Positions 34,760-42,856 of a DNA stretch of 64,000 nt are shown here, piece after piece. Within the stretch, counting starts at the first letter, position 1. Each line of letters starts with the position of its first letter. A model generated the notes under the pieces. It was not told the DNA's origin. It did not search any database and saw nothing but the letters and a program-made list of their open reading frames with translations. This stretch comes from Nonomuraea muscovyensis (GTDB lineage: Bacteria; Actinomycetota; Actinomycetes; Streptosporangiales; Streptosporangiaceae), in assembly GCF_014207745.1 (NCBI RefSeq), contig NZ_JACHJB010000001.1, forward strand, positions 930,001 through 994,000, in the 5' to 3' direction. A program made the position numbers and the translations under genes.

Positions 34760-34810
34760 GGTTCCTCCTTTGTCCCGCCTCCATCGGACCGCGGGCCGCC
34801 GCCGGAGGAC

Positions 34811-34825
34811 AGGGCCGGAAGTCCT
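34811..34825 (-). promoter_or_regulatory. DosR/DevR-like box 5 upstream of the USP gene
   Basis: On the minus strand AGGACTTCCGGCCCT, 51 bp before the USP start and within the short gap to the adenylate kinase gene. Confidence 0.45.
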
Positions 34826-34849
34826 GACCCCCGAGGCCGAAGGGCCGTC

Positions 34850-35506
34850 TCAGGGCGTGTAGGGCGGCAGGCCGAGCCGGTCGCGGACGGTCCGCTGGAT
34901 GCTCGCCTTGTCGCCGCGGGCGTCGATCGTCGTCACATACTCCTTGCCGCGGAACAGCTCCAGCACCGGGTCGGTCTTGTCGTGGTAGTCGCGCAACCGC
35001 CTTGCCAGCGCCTCCGGGGTGTCGTCGGCCCGGGTGACGAGCTCGCCCCCGCACACGTCGCAGCGTCCCTCGACCTCGGGGCGGTGCGCGATGAGGTTGT
35101 AGTCCATGCCGCACCGCGAGCACAGCCGCCGGGCCAGCACGCGCCGCCGCACCTCGTCGTCGGGCAGGTCCAGGTGGATGACGCCGTCGATGTCGTAGCT
35201 CTCCAGGAAGAACTCCGCCTGGCGCCGGTTGCGCGGGAAGCCGTCGATGACGAAGCCGTAGTTCCAGTCGTGCTGCCGCAGCCGCTCGCCGACCACCTCC
35301 TCCACCAGGTCGTCGCCGACCAGCTCACCGGCCGCGACCAGCCGCCTGACCTGGGCTCCCAGCTTGGTGTGCTGTTTGACGTGCCAGCGGAAGATGTCAC
35401 CGACGCTGATGTGGGTCAGGTCCAGGTCGCCGGCGAGCAGTGTCGCCTGCGTGCCCTTGCCGCTCCCCTGCACCCCCATGATCACGTATTTACGCATGCC
35501 TCCCAT
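34850..35506 (-). CDS. adk: Adenylate kinase
   Basis: A 218-aa AMP kinase. The P-loop is MGVQGSGKGTQA, followed by ISVGDIFRWHVK, the FVIDGFPRNRRQAEFF motif, and a LID domain with four cysteines (CSRCG and CDVCGG) that should bind zinc. It is probably a second, stress-linked paralogue, because the housekeeping copy normally sits in the ribosomal secY operon, which is not here. ATG 35506 is listed; ATG 35497 (MRKYVIMG) is an equally plausible start. Confidence 0.9.
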   Translation of the reverse strand: MGGMRKYVIMGVQGSGKGTQATLLAGDLDLTHISVGDIFRWHVKQHTKLGAQVRRLVAAGELVGDDLVEEVVGERLRQHDWNYGFVIDGFPRNRRQAEFFLESYDIDGVIHLDLPDDEVRRRVLARRLCSRCGMDYNLIAHRPEVEGRCDVCGGELVTRADDTPEALARRLRDYHDKTDPVLELFRGKEYVTTIDARGDKASIQRTVRDRLGLPPYTP

Positions 35507-35532
35507 TGTCCGCCGTGCGGCCGGGCGGTGTG

Positions 35533-35561
35533 TTGACAGTTAAACCAACCAAGCGCATGCT
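35533..35561 (+). promoter_or_regulatory. Candidate promoter of the Tat-exported flavoprotein gene
   Basis: TTGACA at 35533-35538 and CATGCT at 35556-35561 are separated by exactly 17 bp in an AT-richer patch (GTTAAACCAACC). It points toward the gene starting at 35698. Confidence 0.45.
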
Positions 35562-35697
35562 TGCGATCAGTCAGGGGTCGGCATCGGCCCCGTCCGTGGC
35601 CGTCGCACCCGGCGCGAGGTGCCGGCGCGATCGTTCCTCCGGCTGCCGCCGGTGGGGTGCCCGCCGTCGCAGCGCACGCACGCGAAGGGATGCCAGC

Positions 35698-37536
35698 ATG
35701 GCCGACGCACCTGCCCTCCCCCCGCCACCCCCTCGGACGGTCCCGCCCGCCGCCCCACCCGCCGGGGAGACCGGTGCGGGGCACAGCCGCCGGGCCGTCA
35801 TCAAGGGGGCCGCGCTGGCGGGCGGCGCGCTCGTCGCGGGCGCGACGCTCGGCCACCGGCCCGCCCACGCGGCCCGCACCCGCTCCGCCGAGGCCGAGTA
35901 CGACGTGGTCGTGGCGGGGTCAGGGGCCGCCGGGATGACCGCCGCGCTCACCGCCGCCAGGCGCGGACTGCGCACCCTCGTCATCGAGAAGGCCCCCACG
36001 TTCGGCGGCTCGGCAGCCCGATCCGGGGCCGGCATCTGGATCCCGTGCAACGAGGTGATCCTCGCCGCCGGCGTGCCCGACACCCCCGCCAAGGCCGCCG
36101 CCTACCTGGCCCGCGTGGTCGGCGACACGGTGCCCGCCGACCGGCAGCGGGCCTTCCTCGCCAACGGCCCGGCCATGCTGTCGTTCGTCATGCGCAACAG
36201 CCCGCTGCGGTTCCGCTTCATGGAGGGCTACTCCGACTACTATCCGGAGTTCCCCGGCGGCATGCCGGACGGCCGCAGCATCGAGCCCGACCAGCTCGAC
36301 GGCCGGATGCTCGGCGACGAGCTGGCCCGCCTCAACCCCGCCTACATCCCCACCCCCGCCGGGATGGTCGTCTTCAGCGCCGACTACAAGTGGCTGACGC
36401 TGACCGCGGTGAACCCCAAGGGCCTGGAGGTCAGCGCCGCCTGCCTGGCCCGGGGCACCGCGGCCGCGCTGCGCGGCGAGAAGCCGCTGACCATGGGCCA
36501 GGCCCTGGCCGCGGGACTGCGCGCCGGGCTGCTGGCGGCCGGCGTGCCGGTCTGGCTGGACACCCCGCTCCTCGACCTGCACGTCGAGTCCGGCCGCGTC
36601 ACCGGCGTGACGGCGGACCGCGACGGCGCCCGGACCCTGGTCCGGGCCCGGCGCGGCGTCGTCGTCGGCTCCGGCGGGTTCGAGCACAGCGCCGCCATGC
36701 GCGCGGAGTTCCAGCGCCAGCCCATCGGCACGAGCTGGACCGTCGGCGCCAAGGAGAACACCGGCGACGGCATCGAGGCGGGCGAGCGGGCCGGCGCGGC
36801 CCTGGACCTGATGGACGACGCCTGGTGGGGCCCGGCCATCCCGCTGCCCGGCGAGCCGTACTTCTGCCTGGCCGAGCGCACCCTGCCCGGCTGCATCCTG
36901 GTCAACGGCAACGGCGCGCGCTTCGTCAACGAGGGCGCGCCCTACAGCGACGTGGTGCACGTCATGTACGACCGCAACACGCCGTCGGCGCCGCACATCC
37001 CGTGCTGGCTGATCGTCGACCAGAACTACCGCAACCGCTACCTGTTCAAGGACGTCGCCCCGCTGCTCCCGCTGCCCGACTCCTGGTACGACGCCGGAGC
37101 CGTGTTCCGGGCGGCGACGGTCGAGCAGCTCGCGCAGAAGATCGGCGTCCCGTCGGCGGCCCTGCGCGCCACCGTCAACCGCTTCAACGGCTTCGCGCTG
37201 AAGGGGCGCGACGACGACTTCCACCGGGGCGACAGCGTCTACGACCGCTACTACGCCGACCCGTACGTCAAACCGAACCCCTGCCTGGCCCCCCTCTGGC
37301 TGCCGCCGTTCTACGCGTTCAGGATCGTCCCCGGCGACCTGGGCACCAAGGGTGGCATGCGCACGGACGCGCGGGCGCGCGTGCTGCGGGCGGACGGCTC
37401 GGTCATCCCCGGCCTGTACGCGGCGGGCAACGCCAGCGGCGCCGTGATGGGCCACAGCTACGCCGGGGCCGGCTCGACCCTCGGCCCCGCCATGACGTTC
37501 GGCTACGTGGCCGCCAACCACATCGCGGACACCTGA
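35698..37536 (+). CDS. Tat-exported FAD dehydrogenase, 3-ketosteroid-delta1-dehydrogenase-like
   Basis: A 612-aa flavoprotein. After a Pro-rich start comes a twin-arginine signal, SRRAVIKGAALAGGALVAG (RR at 31-32). The FAD domain opens with VVVAGSGAAGMTAALTAARR, and the C-terminus has LGTKGGMRTDARARVL, GLYAAGNASGAVMGHSYAG and LGPAMTFGYVAANHI, closest to the ketosteroid dehydrogenase branch of the fumarate-reductase flavoproteins. GAAGGGA precedes the ATG at 7 nt. Most KstD enzymes are cytosolic, so export is unusual; the substrate could be a different extracellular compound. Confidence 0.82.
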   Translation: MADAPALPPPPPRTVPPAAPPAGETGAGHSRRAVIKGAALAGGALVAGATLGHRPAHAARTRSAEAEYDVVVAGSGAAGMTAALTAARRGLRTLVIEKAPTFGGSAARSGAGIWIPCNEVILAAGVPDTPAKAAAYLARVVGDTVPADRQRAFLANGPAMLSFVMRNSPLRFRFMEGYSDYYPEFPGGMPDGRSIEPDQLDGRMLGDELARLNPAYIPTPAGMVVFSADYKWLTLTAVNPKGLEVSAACLARGTAAALRGEKPLTMGQALAAGLRAGLLAAGVPVWLDTPLLDLHVESGRVTGVTADRDGARTLVRARRGVVVGSGGFEHSAAMRAEFQRQPIGTSWTVGAKENTGDGIEAGERAGAALDLMDDAWWGPAIPLPGEPYFCLAERTLPGCILVNGNGARFVNEGAPYSDVVHVMYDRNTPSAPHIPCWLIVDQNYRNRYLFKDVAPLLPLPDSWYDAGAVFRAATVEQLAQKIGVPSAALRATVNRFNGFALKGRDDDFHRGDSVYDRYYADPYVKPNPCLAPLWLPPFYAFRIVPGDLGTKGGMRTDARARVLRADGSVIPGLYAAGNASGAVMGHSYAGAGSTLGPAMTFGYVAANHIADT

Positions 37537-37580
37537 GCCGGCCCGCTCACCCGGTCACGGGACCCGCCGGGACCGGCGGG

Positions 37581-38051
37581 TCACCCGCCGTCCGTCAGCC
37601 GGGCCGGGAACCCACCGGTCGCGATGGGCCCCCACCGCTCGACGTGGATCCGGATCAGCGACTTGCCCTGGCGGCGCATGGCGGCCCGGTACTCGTCCCA
37701 GTCGGGGTGCTCCCCGGCGATGCACCGGTAGTACTCGACGAGCGCGTCGGCGGCCTCGGGCATGTCGAGCACCTCGGCGCGCCCGTCGACCTGGACGTAC
37801 GGGCCGTCCCAGTCGTCGGAAAGCACGCAGATCGAGGCCCGCTCGTCGCGGCGGGCGTTGCGCGTCTTGGCGCGGTCGGGGTAGGTGGAGACCACGATCC
37901 GCCCGCCCTCGTCGACGCCGCAGGTGACCGGCGAGAGCTGCGGCCGCCCGTCGGCGCGGGCGGTCGCCAGCAGGCCCCGGTGCCGGAGCCGCAGGAACTC
38001 CAGCAACTCGGGCAGCTCCACCCGCCGCGCGGTCGCGATCTTCGGCGCCAT
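37581..38051 (-). CDS. PPOX-class F420/FMN-binding protein (pyridoxamine-5-phosphate-oxidase fold)
   Basis: A 156-aa split-barrel flavin protein. HRGLLATARADGRPQLSPVT, IVVSTYPDRAKTRNARRDER and YVQVDGRAEVLDMPEAAD are typical of the actinobacterial PPOX family that uses F420. ATG 38051 is chosen because GGGAGGGG lies 7 nt upstream; the frame to 38081 is an unlikely extension. It is convergent with the exported flavoprotein gene. Substrate unknown. Confidence 0.85.
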   Translation of the reverse strand: MAPKIATARRVELPELLEFLRLRHRGLLATARADGRPQLSPVTCGVDEGGRIVVSTYPDRAKTRNARRDERASICVLSDDWDGPYVQVDGRAEVLDMPEAADALVEYYRCIAGEHPDWDEYRAAMRRQGKSLIRIHVERWGPIATGGFPARLTDGG

Positions 38052-38134
38052 GCCCCGGCCCCTCCCTGTCCGTACGCTCACCGGCGCCCCCAGGCTACCG
38101 GCCGCCGTCCGGTCTGATCACGGCACCCGGCCGG

Positions 38135-39571
38135 TCAGGCGGTGGCCTGCCTCGGCGTCTGGAACGGCACCTCGCCCAGCCCGTCGCCCGCACCGGACTC
38201 GACCGGCGCGGCGGACTCAGGCTGGCCGGCGGCGAAGGGGGCCCCGGCCACGCGCAGCTCGCCCTCGCCCACGGCCGCCCGTCCGGGCGACAGGCTGGCG
38301 CGCACCCCCGGCAGCCACGTGACCACCACCGCGATGACCAGGGTCAGCCCCATGAGCACGAAGACCGCCGCCCGCACGCCGAACGTCATGATGAGGGCGG
38401 TGCCGACGAGCGGGCCGAGCGCCGAGGCGCCGTGGGTCACCAGCCGGTGGACACCCGTGACCCGGGCGACGAGGGAGTGTTCGAGCCGGCCGATCACCGT
38501 TCGGATCGTCACGTTGCTCAGCCCGCCGCCCAGGCCCATGAGCATCAGCGCGGCGAAGAAGGACACCGGCGTGCTCATGCTCGCGGCGAGGACGAACGCC
38601 GACACCCACAGCCACGTGTGCAGGACGAGCGTCGAGCGTGCCCCGCCGGTCAGTCCCGCCGCGTCGGCGAGCCGTTCGACCACCGGCACGCCGGACGTCT
38701 TGCCGGCGATCCAGGCGGACAGGCGTTCCCTGCCCGGTGCCGCCATCGAGCCGATCATCCCGCCGACGCCGCTGGCGGCCAGCACCAGCCCGGTGAGCAG
38801 GGGCGGCACGCCCTCCACCAGGGCGGCGGCGATGACGACGATGAGCAGGGCCTGCACGATGAGGTTGAGCGCGGCGACGAGCCAGGTGGCCACCCGGATG
38901 AACTGGTGGTCGTGCGCCTCCCGCAGCCCGCTGTGGATCTCGGCGAGCAGCGACCGGTCCGACCGGGACGTGTCGGGCCGTTTCAGTCTGCGCAGCGCGT
39001 AGAGGAAGCCGGCGGTGAGGGCGAGATGGGCGAGGACCGGGGCGGCGGGCCCGAGCCCGAAGAGCAGCCCGCCGATCGGGCGGCCGGCGAGCACGGCCAC
39101 GTGCACGCTGCTCTCGTGCACGGCCATTGCGCCCCCGATATCCTTTTTGTCGACTATTGCGGAAATAAGGGTAGTTTCCGCCAGCGACGAAAAGACGGCG
39201 AGGGCCGCTTCACAAAAGGCGACGAGGAGAAGGTGCCATATCTGGAGCTCCCACCACACCAGCGCGACACCGATACTCGCTATCGAAAGGGCCCGGATGC
39301 TCTCCGTCCACAGCAGGACCCGCCGGGGATTCCATCGGGCGACCATGGCACCGGCCGGGACATAGAGCAACATAGGCACCGACCAGGCGAAAACCACCCA
39401 TCCCGCCCAGGCGACGGACTCCGTCACCAGGACGGCGAGCAGAGGGTAGACGACGCCCAGCGCCCGCGTGCCGACCATCGACGCGGCCGAACCTGCCGAT
39501 ATCCAGCGAAATCCCGCGTATGCCGAGAGGACCTCTAGAGGCCCTCGCTCCTGAGGACCGGCAGGGTGCAT
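38135..39571 (-). CDS. MFS transporter, likely associated with the RiPP/SIR2/STAND operon
   Basis: A 478-aa protein with about 12 transmembrane segments (VVYPLLAVLVTESVAWAGWV, LIVQALLIVVIAAALVEGV, AALMLMGLGGGLSNVTIR), similar to MFS transporters of the enterobactin-exporter or macrolide-efflux type. The N-terminal third is encoded by locally AT-richer DNA with rarer codons. ATG 39571 is listed; a GTG at 39616 would extend it and leave only 51 nt to the STAND gene. It is the last gene of the minus-strand run precursor - SIR2 - STAND - MFS, so export of a mature peptide is a reasonable but unproven role. Confidence 0.85.
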   Translation of the reverse strand: MHPAGPQERGPLEVLSAYAGFRWISAGSAASMVGTRALGVVYPLLAVLVTESVAWAGWVVFAWSVPMLLYVPAGAMVARWNPRRVLLWTESIRALSIASIGVALVWWELQIWHLLLVAFCEAALAVFSSLAETTLISAIVDKKDIGGAMAVHESSVHVAVLAGRPIGGLLFGLGPAAPVLAHLALTAGFLYALRRLKRPDTSRSDRSLLAEIHSGLREAHDHQFIRVATWLVAALNLIVQALLIVVIAAALVEGVPPLLTGLVLAASGVGGMIGSMAAPGRERLSAWIAGKTSGVPVVERLADAAGLTGGARSTLVLHTWLWVSAFVLAASMSTPVSFFAALMLMGLGGGLSNVTIRTVIGRLEHSLVARVTGVHRLVTHGASALGPLVGTALIMTFGVRAAVFVLMGLTLVIAVVVTWLPGVRASLSPGRAAVGEGELRVAGAPFAAGQPESAAPVESGAGDGLGEVPFQTPRQATA

Positions 39572-39667
39572 GAAGCGAGTCTCGGGTAGCTCCGGCGATA
39601 AGCGGCACTCAACCACCGGGGCAACAGTAGTGCATCATCAAGATTTGAAACGCGCGAACCCGGTTGA

Positions 39668-41656
39668 TTAGAAGCCGCCCAATCGGCCGGCTTCCGCGGC
39701 CAGGTGGACGGGCAGCGGCAGCCGGCTCTCCCGCGCCCTGCGGGCCAGGACGGCCGCCTCCTCCGTCCGCCCGGCGGCCTCGTGGACCCGGGCGATCCGC
39801 AGCAGCACGACGGCGCTCGTCTCGCCCTCCGCCGCGGGCACGCACTCCATCGCCTCGGCGATCCGTCCGGCCAGCGCGAGCGCCAGCGCGTAGGCCGCCC
39901 GCGCCGAGGGCGAGGACAGCGGTCCCACCTGGCCGAGATCCCGCAACGCCGCCTCGGACCGCCCGAGGTCGGCCAGGATCTCGCCGCGCGCGCGCAACGC
40001 CTCGCCCCGGTCCCCCTCGCGGCCGAGGACCTCGTCGAGCAGGTCCAGGGCTCCGTTGGCCGATCCGCCCGCCCACAGGGCGAGCGCGAGCTGGGTCTGG
40101 ACCGCGGGGTCGCCGGGGCGGCGCCGGGCGGCGGCCTCCAGCTCGTTCAGGGCCAGTTCGAGATGTCCCTGGCGGATCCTGATGCGCCCGATGGCCAGGA
40201 GCTGTGCGGCCAGTTCGGCGTCGGCGCCGGCGACGCCCTGCAGGAGGGCCGCCGCCCGGCTGTGGTGCTCCACGGCTCCGGCGAGCCGGTCGTCGCGGTA
40301 GGCGATGTCCCCGAGCAGGGACTCGATCTCGGCACGCCGGCGCATGTTCGGCCCGCAGTGGCGCAGCGCCACCTCGGCGTAGGTCGCGGCCCGCTGGAAG
40401 TCGCCCTCGCGCAGCGCCAGCTCGGCGCGCCGCCGGTGCTCCGCCAGGTCGGGAGGGGCGTCGGCGTGCTTGCCCGCCCCGCCCCGCATGAGGGCGCGCA
40501 CGAGGTGGTCGTGGGACAGCAGGCACTGGCCGCCCGCCGGATACTCCTCCAGCCGCAGGATGTGCCGGTCGACCAGGGCCCTGATCACCGTGTTCGGCAG
40601 GCCGGCCGTCTCCGTCGCGCCCAGCCCGACCGGCCTGCGACGGCCTCGCCCGGTGACGAACGCGCCACGCAGCGCCGTCCGCAGCAGGTCGGTCTCGCCG
40701 TGGAAGACCTCGTGGGCCGCCTCCTCGATCATCCGGTCGCAGAAACCGGCGAGGGCGCGGCCGGTGTCACCGAGCTCGCTCACCTGCTCGACCGTGATGA
40801 CCCGCTCGCCGGCCGGCAGCGCGGCCCACAGGGCGGAACAGACCACCTGCAGGTGGAGCGGCTCGACCAGGGCCAGCCGCTGGGTCTCCTCGCCGTCGGG
40901 CGTGTCGAGCCGCACGGTGAGCAGGTCGTCCACCAGCCTGCGGGCGGCGCCGGCCGCGAACGTGCGGCCGGTGCCCAGCAGCGGGCCGTCGACCGCCGCG
41001 AGCGCGGCGTCCGCGTCGAGCGCCGTCAGCCGGTACTCCAGAGCCTGTTTGAAGGGCTTGCCCCGATGGCTCAGCATCGGGAGCTGGTCCTCGTGGAGGG
41101 TCAGCAGCACGCGGAGGTCAGGACACGTCTCCAGGGCGTCGCCCAACTGGTGCAGGAAGTCGTCGCCGGCGGCGTGCTCGCCGCCGGGCGCGGTCAGCAG
41201 GTCCTCGGCCTGGTCGACGGCGACCAGCGTGAGCTGCGGATCACCGTAGCGGTTGTAGCCGGCGGGACGCCGCTCCAGGAACGCGCGGATGGTCAGCCCG
41301 GCGAGACCGGACGGCGGCTCGTGCGGTGACCACGACGCCAGCACCGCCAGGACGTGCGGATTGTGGCCCTCGCCGAGGGCCGCCGCGGGGACGCCCGCCA
41401 CGTGCGCCAGGCTGCCGACCGGCAGCACGTCGATGAAGTCGGGGTCGAGGAGCGGCAGCACCCCGGCGTGGATCAGGGAGGTCTTGCCGACGCCGGACGG
41501 GCCGCAGAGGATCGTCACCGGGTTGGCCTGCCAGTGGTTGGCCAGCTCGTGCGCCTGGCGGTCGCGGCCGTGGAACCTGTGGCGGTCCTGGACGCCGAAC
41601 GGGTGTGGCCCGACGTACGGGTCTCCCCGCTGTTCAACCATGCCGGTGGGTCTCAT
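39668..41656 (-). CDS. Novel-STAND (nSTAND1-like) ATPase with C-terminal TPR repeats
   Basis: A 662-aa protein. The N-terminus, DPYVGPHPFGVQDRHRFHGR, is a variant of the nSTAND1 opening (usually PYPGLRPF...FFGR). Walker A is GPSGVGKTS at 52-60; Walker B is LTLVAVDQAED at 142-152, with the Asp-Gln-x-Glu pattern of that clade; a winged-helix region ends near LLSHDHLVRALM. Residues from about 405 are TPR-like helices (AATYAEVALRHCG, LNELEAAARRRPGDP). STAND proteins sense ligands and switch on an effector. The gene overlaps the SIR2-like gene by 23 nt, so SIR2 is its probable effector or partner. Confidence 0.82.
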   Translation of the reverse strand: MRPTGMVEQRGDPYVGPHPFGVQDRHRFHGRDRQAHELANHWQANPVTILCGPSGVGKTSLIHAGVLPLLDPDFIDVLPVGSLAHVAGVPAAALGEGHNPHVLAVLASWSPHEPPSGLAGLTIRAFLERRPAGYNRYGDPQLTLVAVDQAEDLLTAPGGEHAAGDDFLHQLGDALETCPDLRVLLTLHEDQLPMLSHRGKPFKQALEYRLTALDADAALAAVDGPLLGTGRTFAAGAARRLVDDLLTVRLDTPDGEETQRLALVEPLHLQVVCSALWAALPAGERVITVEQVSELGDTGRALAGFCDRMIEEAAHEVFHGETDLLRTALRGAFVTGRGRRRPVGLGATETAGLPNTVIRALVDRHILRLEEYPAGGQCLLSHDHLVRALMRGGAGKHADAPPDLAEHRRRAELALREGDFQRAATYAEVALRHCGPNMRRRAEIESLLGDIAYRDDRLAGAVEHHSRAAALLQGVAGADAELAAQLLAIGRIRIRQGHLELALNELEAAARRRPGDPAVQTQLALALWAGGSANGALDLLDEVLGREGDRGEALRARGEILADLGRSEAALRDLGQVGPLSSPSARAAYALALALAGRIAEAMECVPAAEGETSAVVLLRIARVHEAAGRTEEAAVLARRARESRLPLPVHLAAEAGRLGGF

Positions 41657-42566
41657 GATCCAGTCCCATTCGCCGCCGTAGCTCGCCGATGAATTCGTCG
41701 ATCGTCCCCCAGTAGATGGAAATGCGCCATTTCCGGTCGAAGCGGCCCGTGAGATAACGCATGGTCTGCGCTCCGCCCCCGCCGAGCGAATGATCGCACA
41801 AAGGCCGCTGCACGCTCACATGACTACGTCGGACGATCCCGGGCAGGACGCGCTGCAAACCGGTGAAGATCGTACGAAATGTCATATCTCTCATACCGTA
41901 GCCGATGAACAGCAACGATCTCGTCGTGAGCGCCCCGCGAATGACGGGCGGGATGATGCTCTGGTCGGCCACCAGACTCGTGATGAACTCCTCGTAGTCC
42001 TCGCCGGTGAGCACGATCGACTGCGGCTGCCGCAGGCTGCCGTGCAGATGGTAGATGAGCGGGGTCTCGGGGCGCGGATTCCAGCCCGCCTCGCTGCTGA
42101 GGAGTTCCTCGCTGTGGTCTATCCCCTGATGCCAGGGACAAATAGCGACACTCGGCGATTTACCCGCACGAACCAGTGCGCGATAGAGGAAATCATCATA
42201 ATTAGTGGTGATGTAGATCGGCAGCGGGAGGGCGGCCAGCAGGCTGTGCGGTTCGAGCGGGTCGTCCAGATCGGGCTCGCCCTGCCGCAGTTCGTCGCAG
42301 ACCAGCGACTTGACGTAGGGCACGTCGTCGCTGAAGTGCCAGACCAGGTAGTCGGTGACCTCCATGAGATCCTCGGGCCGATCGAGGGGGTACTTGTGCT
42401 TCTCGGCGAGCCGCTTGCTGAGCTCTCTGCCGTCGGGAAGGCTTCCGGTGCACGCGCCCGCTCCGATGAAGGGCACGCAGTGGCCGCGGCTCAGCTGGTC
42501 GATGAGCCGATCCCACTCACCGGCCCGCCAGACGAAATCCGCACATCTTTGGGGACATGCGTCCAT
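41634..42566 (-). CDS. SIR2-like NAD-binding/NADase-type protein
   Basis: A 310-aa stand-alone SIR2-like domain. CVPFIGAGACTGSLPDG (31-46) is the nucleotide loop, YITTNYDDFLYRAL carries Asn122, IYHLHGSL carries His175, and LLFIGYGMRDMTFR closes the fold. These match SIR2-like immune effectors that consume NAD+, not deacetylases: no CxxC zinc pairs are present. Its ATG (42566) directly abuts the TGA of the 52-aa precursor gene, and its end overlaps the STAND gene. A role as NADase effector or ADP-ribosyl signal generator is inferred from the family. Confidence 0.85.
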   Translation of the reverse strand: MDACPQRCADFVWRAGEWDRLIDQLSRGHCVPFIGAGACTGSLPDGRELSKRLAEKHKYPLDRPEDLMEVTDYLVWHFSDDVPYVKSLVCDELRQGEPDLDDPLEPHSLLAALPLPIYITTNYDDFLYRALVRAGKSPSVAICPWHQGIDHSEELLSSEAGWNPRPETPLIYHLHGSLRQPQSIVLTGEDYEEFITSLVADQSIIPPVIRGALTTRSLLFIGYGMRDMTFRTIFTGLQRVLPGIVRRSHVSVQRPLCDHSLGGGGAQTMRYLTGRFDRKWRISIYWGTIDEFIGELRRRMGLDHETHRHG

Positions 42567-42725
42567 TCAGGCCGCGGAATTGAAACCGGCGACAGGTTCG
42601 CCGTTCCCTCCGAGCAGGCATTCGAGCACGCGTCGCAGCGGGGCGCTGTCGAGATTGCGGAGATCTTCGAGAGGCAGGTCGGAGACGTCGATCAAGGCGG
42701 TGGTCCGGGTCGGCTCTTCGCTCAT
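42567..42725 (-). CDS. FxSxA-type RiPP precursor peptide (FxsA-like)
   Basis: A 52-aa peptide starting at ATG 42725 with GGGGAGA 5 nt upstream. The leader is acidic and helical (ALIDVSDLPLEDLRNLDS, then APLRRVLECLLGG). The C-terminus is GFNSAA, i.e. Phe48-Asn-Ser50-Ala-Ala52, an exact FxSxA-COOH ending. Substrates of FxsB-type radical SAM enzymes carry this tail, where a cyclophane is expected between the Phe ring and the Ser beta carbon. The stop TGA is followed at once by the SIR2 gene ATG. Divergent from the FxsT-like gene; the maturase is 4 kb away at 46819. Confidence 0.85.
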   Translation of the reverse strand: MSEEPTRTTALIDVSDLPLEDLRNLDSAPLRRVLECLLGGNGEPVAGFNSAA

Positions 42726-42755
42726 GCGTTTCTCCCCATCAAGGGCCGGAGCTGG

Positions 42756-42780
42756 TATTCGGTCGCCCCATATCCGAATA
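42756..42780. promoter_or_regulatory. Inverted repeat in the precursor/FxsT divergent region
   Basis: TATTCGG (42756-42762) and CCGAATA (42774-42780) form a perfect 7-bp inverted repeat with an 11-bp spacer, 31-55 nt ahead of the precursor start. A nested CATAT-CCGA-ATATG overlaps its right arm. It may be an operator or a 5-prime UTR stem. Confidence 0.35.
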
Positions 42781-42827
42781 TGCGGCTGGGCAGTTCGGGA
42801 TCGTTTTTGCTGTCCGCCCACTATGCG

Positions 42828-42856
42828 ATTCTGTGACGGGACGCCATGCTAATCAA
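42828..42856 (-). promoter_or_regulatory. Candidate promoter for the precursor - SIR2 - STAND operon
   Basis: On the minus strand TTGATT (42856-42851) and CAGAAT (42833-42828) are spaced by 17 nt, giving a 5-prime UTR of about 95 nt that includes the inverted repeat. Confidence 0.4.
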
